From contig CM082584.2 of the NCBI GenBank assembly GCA_040954595.2, positions 7,068,001 through 7,132,000 on the forward strand: a stretch of DNA of 64,000 nucleotides, given 5' to 3'. The notes under the pieces were generated by a model. The model worked only from the letters and a program-made list of their open reading frames with translations, was not told the DNA's origin and ran no database searches. Origin of the DNA: Balanoglossus misakiensis (taxonomy: Eukaryota; Hemichordata). Made by a program: the position numbers and the translations under genes. Below, one piece after another: positions 53,701 to 62,700 of the stretch. Each line of letters begins with the position of its first letter. Position 1 is the stretch's first letter.

Positions 53701-56700
53701 TGATGATTATGACAATGATCTGCTTTGTGAGTGGACCATCAGTGCCACACCAGGCAGACGAATAAGATTCCATGTGGTTGACTTCAAGACAGAGAAAAGG
53801 TGAGCAGTTAGATACCCTTGCAACTTTTCCATGAAATGAGTTGAAATGCTGTTGGAGCTGTTCTGTTAATGTTGGAGTTGACTTGCTTTGTAAGAATCAG
53901 GTTTTGGACGATACCAATTTTAGTTTGATTTTCCTGTATTTTTTTTATTCAAAATGACTCATGTTTTGCTAAACTTTATTGTTCAATGTCGACATGGATT
54001 CATTAAAAAACTTAAAAAGGTAATACAACCATATATATATATATACGTGCATGCAAATTCCTGACATGTCTTGAGGTAACATATGTCTAATTGTCTTGTC
54101 CAGATATGACTATCTTGATGTTGGAGACGGACACGATATAGAGAATGAAGTCTCTCTAGTTGACAGACTGACTGGCAATGAGAAAGAACAGAGCTATGTC
54201 TCAGCTACGGATAAACTCTGGATGAGATTCATCACTGACCACAGGAAGACATACAGAGGATTCAAAATTCATCTCAGTGAAGAAAACGGTGAGTGTACGT
54301 CACTCAGGAGTGTGTGTGAAACGGAATTTCAGGTTCTGTAAAACTAGATGTAAAATGGAGCCTGTATTTCCATAAAATTGAACATGTATGAAAGTGATGT
54401 GCGGAATACCACAGACTTAATCTGTTCTGATGTGATTCTGTAGAAATCACACATTTATGATGCACATTGATACCAGAAATTGTGATATTATTATTCACCT
54501 TCATCAGGCACATTGTATACGACATCTTTCCTTGTTCACAGACTGTATAAACCAAAGTGTACTCGTCCCGACTGGCGGCAGCGCTGTGATCACTTCACCA
54601 AACTATCCGGAAAAATATGAAGACAGCACTTTCTGCGATTGGATCATAAGAACTGAGTCAGGAGGAAATGTGCGAGTTGAAACACAGCATTTTAAGACAG
54701 GTAAAGCAGGAATTTGTACATCTACAAACGTTCTAATAAAAACAACTTGTGTTTTTGTCTGATCTCCCTTCCAAAAATCTCTCTATGCATATTTACCCTT
54801 TTATTTGCTTTGTCTACACAGAGAAGAACTATGATTGGGTTGACATTGGCACTGGTGATAATTCCATGATCCTAACAACGCGTATTGTACACGAGTCTGG
54901 CAACCTGAAAACACCTCATGAATTCTACACACCATCTGATGTCATCTGGTTAACATTTATGACAGACCATGACAAGACTTACGAAGGATTTCAAATGACT
55001 TTCTATGATGGTAAGTGTACATAGTGAACAATATCTGTATAAATGCATTCAAAACTGCTTTAGATTGAAAGTCAGATAAGTCACTCTGTCTGTATATAAA
55101 TACTGTACATTTCAACTGGTTAATCAAAATGTATTGCAAGCAAAAAATAATTTGTGAAAATGGATTTTGTAATTTGGTAAATTTGCAATGAAACTTCCAA
55201 CTGGGCTTTTACAATGGTAAAAGCTTTCAGATGTGAAATGTGCCTATACATGTATGTAATGTGTCAAACTATGATGATAAGAACAATAGACTATGATTTT
55301 ATTAATACAGATAGGTGCTGGCTTGTGTCAGATATATGTTGATACATTTATGGAATAATGTATTGTTATTTTGTTGTTTTTTGTCAGATGCCTGTGTTAC
55401 GAAGAACCTGACTACCACATCAGGAATGATCCTCTCACCAAACTATCCCAGTGACTATCCTCACAATCTGGACTGTGTCTGGTTCATACATTTACCTGAA
55501 GGAAGACACATCCATCTGAAGTTCATAGACTTCTACGTGGAAAAGAATTACGACAAGCTGCTGATTGGAGAAGGGTCTGATCCAAACTCGGGTGATTACG
55601 TGGTGAGTTTTAAACATAGAATTGGGAATGGATCGCTTTGCACAGTTAAAACAGATATCCAAATCTCTATTGTAAGGAATCCAAGATAGCTGTATGCTAT
55701 CAAGATATCAAGCGTGTGACACATCACATGAACTGACAAAAAACAATCCTTTATTTTGAGAGACTATTAATGAATGAAATCATAAGCACTATAAAACAAG
55801 AACTGGCTGCTATAATTGCACAGATAAATGTTTAAGTCACATCATTCTGCAATATTTGGTGTTTTTAGATATAATTGTATTAATTGTATATTGAATTTGT
55901 ATAAACTTGTTTGTGATGTGTCTCACAAAACTTGTTTTGCAGGAATTTACTGACAGACATGATGGAGAGGATTACACCAGTGAGAGTAGCAAAGTTTGGC
56001 TCAGATTCCAGACAGACTGGAGCAAAACAAAACGGGGATTCAACATCACCTATGACTCATATGATTGTAAGTCAATTATTCAGGCATCTGTCAGTATCCA
56101 TGTAATAGTGGTTCTTTAACTTAAACCATGATTCTTGCCAACTGTGGCAGATAAGTGTACTGTGATACCCACCAGAAATAACTTTGCAGGTTGATGGTTA
56201 GAGGGATGGTCTTTTGGTGAAAAGGCCTTCAGTAGCATATAAAACAGAGAATTGCACTAGATAATTCTGGAATTTCCTCTGGGTGGTTCTGGAACTACAT
56301 GTACCTCCAGTAAATCGTGAATTACTGCAAATTCAATGGGCTATCACAAGATGGTGTTGTGCTGCCAGATGGTACATGTATGTGTCCCAGTATTTAACAC
56401 ACATACCATCAGACTGTGATATTTATATAGACTTCATACACCAACTTGAATATAACAAATTGTAGTCACACAATTATTATTAAAACAGACCGAGCCTTAC
56501 GTGGCAACGCGCCTCATGGTAATTCATCAACATGATACATCTAAACTATTTGTGTTACAGGTCCAGAAGGGTACACTGTCGGTTACAGGTATGGTTGCTA
56601 CAAGTTTGTCGAGGATCCAGGCGACTGGGAAGATGCGAGAGAGAACTGCGAATCCACACAAAATAGTGATTTGGCCATCATTGACAGTCAAGATGAGTTA

Positions 56701-59700
56701 GACTTTGTCATGGATAACATGCAAGCGTCAGAGTTCTGGGTCGGTAAGTTAGACTGAAGTGTTCATGGAATTCTTGTCTCTTTCAAAGATAGATTTAAGG
56801 TTTCCACTTTAATGGCAAAGTTAAAGAACATAAAGTGTTCAACAGGCATAGATCAAAGAGTGCATTGATTGTTCAGTCCACACATCATTTCATTATTTAG
56901 CTATTACTTGTCCACAATTTTTATGTGATGATCATTTCAAAATTTCTCCTTGCTTATAGGCTTGGAGCAGTTGGTGCACTGGTTTGTTCACATTTTCGTT
57001 TTTTGGCCGATATGAAATTATATACCCATAGATTCTGCCCTCCCTGAAATGTCTGACATTATCCTTTTGTAACACCATCTAGGTTACTATGACAGAGCTG
57101 TGGAGGGTAGCTGGATGTGGGTGGACTGTTCTCCATCGTCGCAATGGCATGATGACAACTGGGCAGATGACCAGCCAAGTGCTGGTCCGTACGAAGACTG
57201 TTCCATTGTTGCTCAGGATGGCAAATGGAATGACAAGGATTGCAGGGTCGCCTACCCATATGTCTGTGAGGTCAATCCTAAACGTAAGTCAAAATTATGA
57301 TGTATGACAAGAATGTATACAGTGTAGTGTGGTATCAGTACTCTTCCATTTGTAAGAATACTCAAGAAATGTAAGTCAACAGTGCAATATTCAACTGCAA
57401 ATTTTTCTTTGCTGCAACAGCATGTCTAGTAATATGTTATACACTTAACCGCCACACGTGTTATCTTTTTCAGCTTTCGATGACAACGACAAGAACGTTC
57501 AGGAAGTAGACGGTGAAGCACTGTCCACCTCCGAAATCCAAGTGACGTGGGTGATCTCAGATTACCACTGCGACGTTCTTGGATACTATGTCAAGTATCA
57601 CCGCACAGACTGGGTTGGCGGAGCGTTTGTGATCGATGTACCGGGTGGTGACAGTGATGAGGCACTGTTGGAAGGTCTGGACTCATCAACGTGGTATTCC
57701 ATTTATGTTGCTGCTTACACGTACAAAGGAAGGTTGGAGTATGTTCCGGCTGATCCTGTCCAGACTCATGAAGGTAAAGAAACAGCCACTTGTTTGTTTG
57801 TTTGTTTGTTTGTTTTGAATCAATACTATTACCAAGTTCACAAAATCAGTCCCACAAAGGACTCCCTTAGTTAACAGTTTTGAACATCAGAAACTACAAG
57901 CATCAATAACTGTTCATTTCAAACTGCAAATTGTCACTTGAAGCCATTATAGCGTTAGGAACATCTAAAAAATGTGCCAATTCTTTGATGAATTACATGC
58001 AACGATGCATTGGCATTTCAGTTGTGAAACCACCCGAGCCACCACCAGAATCTGGCAAACACTGTGGTGGAACTTACACTGTGAAGAATGAATCTGTCAT
58101 ACAGATTGCATCGCCTAACTACCCTGAGGATTATGACGACAATGAGGTGAGGTGTACATGAAAATTCTAGCAATAAATGTTGATTCATTTGATCTTTATA
58201 CTATTGAATGTGAACTAGGTGCAGCTATAGAGAGAAACATCTGTACATTTTCAGAATGTTTTTATTTTTCACCCATCTTCATTTTAATTTGAAAAAGAAA
58301 GAAAAGTACACAACATGTATAATCTACATATTGATAAAAACAGAAGGATGATATAATTAGTAAGTATACGTGGACAGTATTGAAATAGATCATATCTTCA
58401 AATGCATTCAATTTATGCTACAATCATTATTTTACACTTCTACTTTGCAGTTATGTGAATGGTTCATAGACACCACTGAGGGCAACACCCTCCTTGTCCA
58501 TCTGAGGGATCTGCAGACTGAATTCCTGTTCGATTGGGTGGACATCGGTGAAGGAGAAGATAACAGCGACGTGGACAGTCGAGTGCATCACATCTCTGGT
58601 TCATTACGACCATGGAGGTACTGGCAGTCAGATTCCCACCAGCTGTGGGTGTCATTCACCAGTGATGGTAGTCTGAACAGAAGGGGATTCCTGCTTGATA
58701 TAGAGGTTGTGTTTGAAGGTAAGGGTAACAGAATGATATATACAGAGTGATGTACTGACAAATATGCAGACATGACCTAAACAAAAATGGCAACATGCAC
58801 ATATACCAGTAGCTGTACTTTGCTTAATAACAAAAAAGAGTGACAGTCAATATTAGCATGTCCTATAATGTTTTATTTAACTTTTTAATAATTTGTTCAT
58901 TCATGTAAGTTAATTAATATTCATTTTCTATTCTTAATAAAACAACAGAGGTGCCAACAGAAAAACCTGAACCGACAGAACCACCAGTGATAGAACCGGG
59001 CTGTGTCCAGAACATCACCATCCCACGGGGTGGCTCGGAGAACGTCTACTCGCCAAACTATCCCAGCGATTACGGCAACGACTTAGAATGCCTGTGGCGG
59101 GTTGACACGGAGAGTGGTTGGAGAATCAATGTCACTTTCGTGGACTTTGAAACCGAGTACTGCCATGACTGGCTGGAGGTCGGCGACAGTCACAACTACG
59201 AGGATCTGACGACCAGCATCCTGCGAATCTCGGGCTCCAGGAATGACCAGGAACCTGTGTACTCGGTCGACGGCAAGATATGGATCACGTTTACTTCAGA
59301 CTATTCTGTCACTTACAGAGGATTCCATCTGCTACTGACAGAGATTGATGAAAGTGGTATGTACTATGCACTTAGTAACCAGCAAAGTCAATCTTCTGAT
59401 TTCAGGCACCATTGGTATAAAAGTGAACTTTTTAAATTGTCATTTCGTTACCACCCGTACAATCGAGTGTGATATAGAGAAGGACAATCATTGTTGTCAT
59501 TATTAATCATCATTTATTGCATTTTTATTACCAAAATAATAGTCCAGTGTGTACGTGACTCAAACTGTATCTTGTACCTAAAATGTCTTGTTGTTAGTTA
59601 CATGTATGCTTACAATGTAGCTCTGTAATGTGTTGGTTGTTAACCAAAGCATATTCAATTCACAGAACCAACATGTGGTGACCAATTAGTAATCCCCAGT

Positions 59701-62700
59701 GATGACTACAGAGTAATAATGTCACCAAACTATCCGGACCACTACAACAACCTCGACGTCTGCAAGTGGACAGCGACCACAGAAGATGATGCCCAGGAGA
59801 TCTTGCTGGTCATCGATCACTTTGAAACGGAAACCAACTATGATTGGCTGGAAGTAGGCAGTGGACTCTCTGGGTCGTTCAGCCCATCGATGCTGTTCAG
59901 ATTGTCTGGCACGGAGATCTCTGGGTCGTACATGACTCCACAGAACGACGCATGGTTCCTCTGGACGAGCGACGTCACTCGCACTTTCCAGGGATTCTCC
60001 ATCAATGTACATGCAGGTATGATATCGATTTCCAAGTTAGTGAGACAAGGATTCTGCAAAATCAGAATGGTTTGATCAATTAAGAGTGGTAGATATGGTA
60101 ATATTGTTTCCAAACATGACACGTCTGTCACTCAAATGATGAGTGACAGCATTCCTGGATTTGACTTGCAACAGTGATTTGGTAGTTCAGCCAAATTTCA
60201 CTTGAATTTGTCATTTGGGGTCAGTTATGATGGGTGTAGCATGCTAGCAGGGTATGCTTACCCATTCCGGACACCTGGTACTACCACTTGGCAGTGGTTC
60301 AAGACGTCCCTGTTGAAATGTCACTTTTTCTCATTTCCTTCTTGGACCTGGTAATAAGCTTACTTCGAATGATATTAACCAGTGAGTATATGATTGATAA
60401 ATATTTCAGTTGATGCCTGTGGTGGCTCCCTCTCCGGAACGCCTGAACCCATCACCTCTCCGTACCATCCAAATCCGTATCCTCACAACAGTGACTGTGC
60501 ATGGACCATCACAGTGGACGCTTCCAAGACAATCAAGATTTCATTCACTGAATTCAGCATGGAGGATAACTATGACTTCCTTCACATCGGCCAAGGTCAT
60601 ACTGTGGGGGCAGAAACTGTAGCAGTTAGTATATAACTCACTGTCACTGGCTACTTTGATACTCAGAATGTCTGTGAAAATTCCATCTTGCAACATCCCC
60701 TTCCCACAAGGTCCCTGCAGACTTAATGCCTGATGACACTTTTTTTTTCTTTTTTTTCAGGAAATGACCGGGAATGAATTGCCGAAGGAAATGATTGTTG
60801 ACAGTCACATGGCCTGGGTGCGATTCACTTCAGACTTGTCAACTGATGGAAGTGGATTCGTGTTGCACTATGAAGAATACAGTGAAGGTGGGCATTTTGT
60901 TTTGAGTACCAATGATGTTATTGCAAGATAGTTTGTGTAATAATAAGGCACATTACATTTGCTGTAGAGAAAATACTAGAAGGTCACCACTGATACTGCC
61001 TACTATTTATACTTATACTGTAAAACAGGAAATTTTTGTGAACGATAAATTTTCCCAAACTTTGTGAGAGCCAAAAAAAACGAGAAAATAAAGAGTCACG
61101 TAAAAATGTTTTTCGAAGATATCGATTAGTGAAATAAAAAATAATCGTCGTGTAACAGTTGTCTCTTATGATATCGCGAAAAATTTCCCGGTTTACAGTA
61201 TACAGGTGTATTTCACCACAAGACCAAGAGTGTTTAGTACCTAGCACAATGTTTTTTTTCACAGAACTGCTGCCAGCCAAGCCTTGCGGTGGCAACCACC
61301 ATGTCAAGTACGATTCCACCCTGTACATCCAGTCGCCTAACTACCCTAGAATCTACTACAACAACGCTCGCTGCGAATGGAACTTCACCACAGACGCCGG
61401 AATGCTCATCTATGCCTACTTCAGGGATTTCGTATCAGAGGAAGGCTTTGATTGGCTGGATTTGGGCAACGGGTTGGACAACGTGGATCGCTCTACCAGA
61501 TTGGTCCATCACTCGGGTGAAGGGACGCCGTCTGCGCAGCTATCAACCGGACAGCATATGTGGATGACCTTTGACACAGACGACACTGTTGTGCGTCGTG
61601 GTTTCCTGGTTATGTTTACAGCTGTCAATGAGAGTGAGTAGATTAGTAAATAAGCTGAGTTTGTGATCAATAAATAAGATTCTTTGCTAGATACTGTCTT
61701 ATGGTTTTGTACATACATCAGTCTAATTTTCACCAACAAAACTTCAAATTCGTAAAACTGAAAAAAAAATTTGATTAAACTTTGTACCAAGCTAGTGGCA
61801 AGGGGTGGTCACCTGCTTTAAGAGGAAACCTACACTTTACAGTATTGCAAATTTGACGAGAGCAAAATCAGTTTTTGCAATTCACAAATTACAATAATCA
61901 TCATAAAATGAAAACACAGCAGTAAAAAACTCCATCAATAACTTCTGTGTTAACATTGCCATCTTCAGCTGAATCAAGTACTCCCAAACCAGAAGAGCCA
62001 GTGGGTACGACACCAGCACCAGTTGAATGTGGTGGTCATGTTCTGATTCCATCTGATGGCACGGTCAACATCACATCGCCTTTCTACCCGGACAACTACA
62101 CGCCTGATTTGCTGTGTCAGTGGACTGCCAATACAACCTCTGGCAGGAGAATCAGGGTCATCTATCATGACTTTGACACTGAGAGAAGGTAATAATAATA
62201 TATACACAACATTACAGAAATATACTTCAAAATTTAATCTTGAAAATAAAAAGTATGTCTACATATATTACATGCAAATAAGAAAATACTAATTTTCAAG
62301 TTTCCATTTTCTTTCCATCTCTATCAAAACTCTTTTTGTAGATTGATTTCTCAATCTTTTTTGAACAACAATTATTTTGATCACATTTGTAGATTCGATT
62401 TCCTGGAAATTGGCGATGGTCTAGACATGACTGACAGAGACACGCGTCACAAGAAACACTCTGGGCACAGACTACCTCATCCATTCACAACACAGACCAG
62501 TGAAATATGGCTGCAGTTCGTAACTGACTCTAGCATCTCGTATAGAGGTTTCCACATCACCTTGCAAGAGGAAGTTGGTAGGTGTTATATTTTAGGTGGA
62601 TTACTTTCACTATCACTGACACGTTTAAATTTTAACATGATTTGCCTAAATTGCATGTAGGGAAATTCCAATATGGCAGTATTTAAGTTATGGACCGAAA

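Larger units (their letters stand above)
47580..56066 (+). other. Supermodule S7
   Basis: Sixteen exons, 3,699 coding nt (the longest), 8,981 bp to the next unit; old and diverged. Its CTLD intron is present. Confidence 0.9.

Noticed and set aside
60130-60345. Possible dispersed repeat or SINE in the S8 CUB-c/d intron
   Set aside because: No promoter boxes, tail, terminal repeats or second copy could be shown.
61820-61910. Possible fragment of the 189-bp inverted-repeat element
   Set aside because: Only a short CTTTACAGTA-like match is visible, and no paired end.
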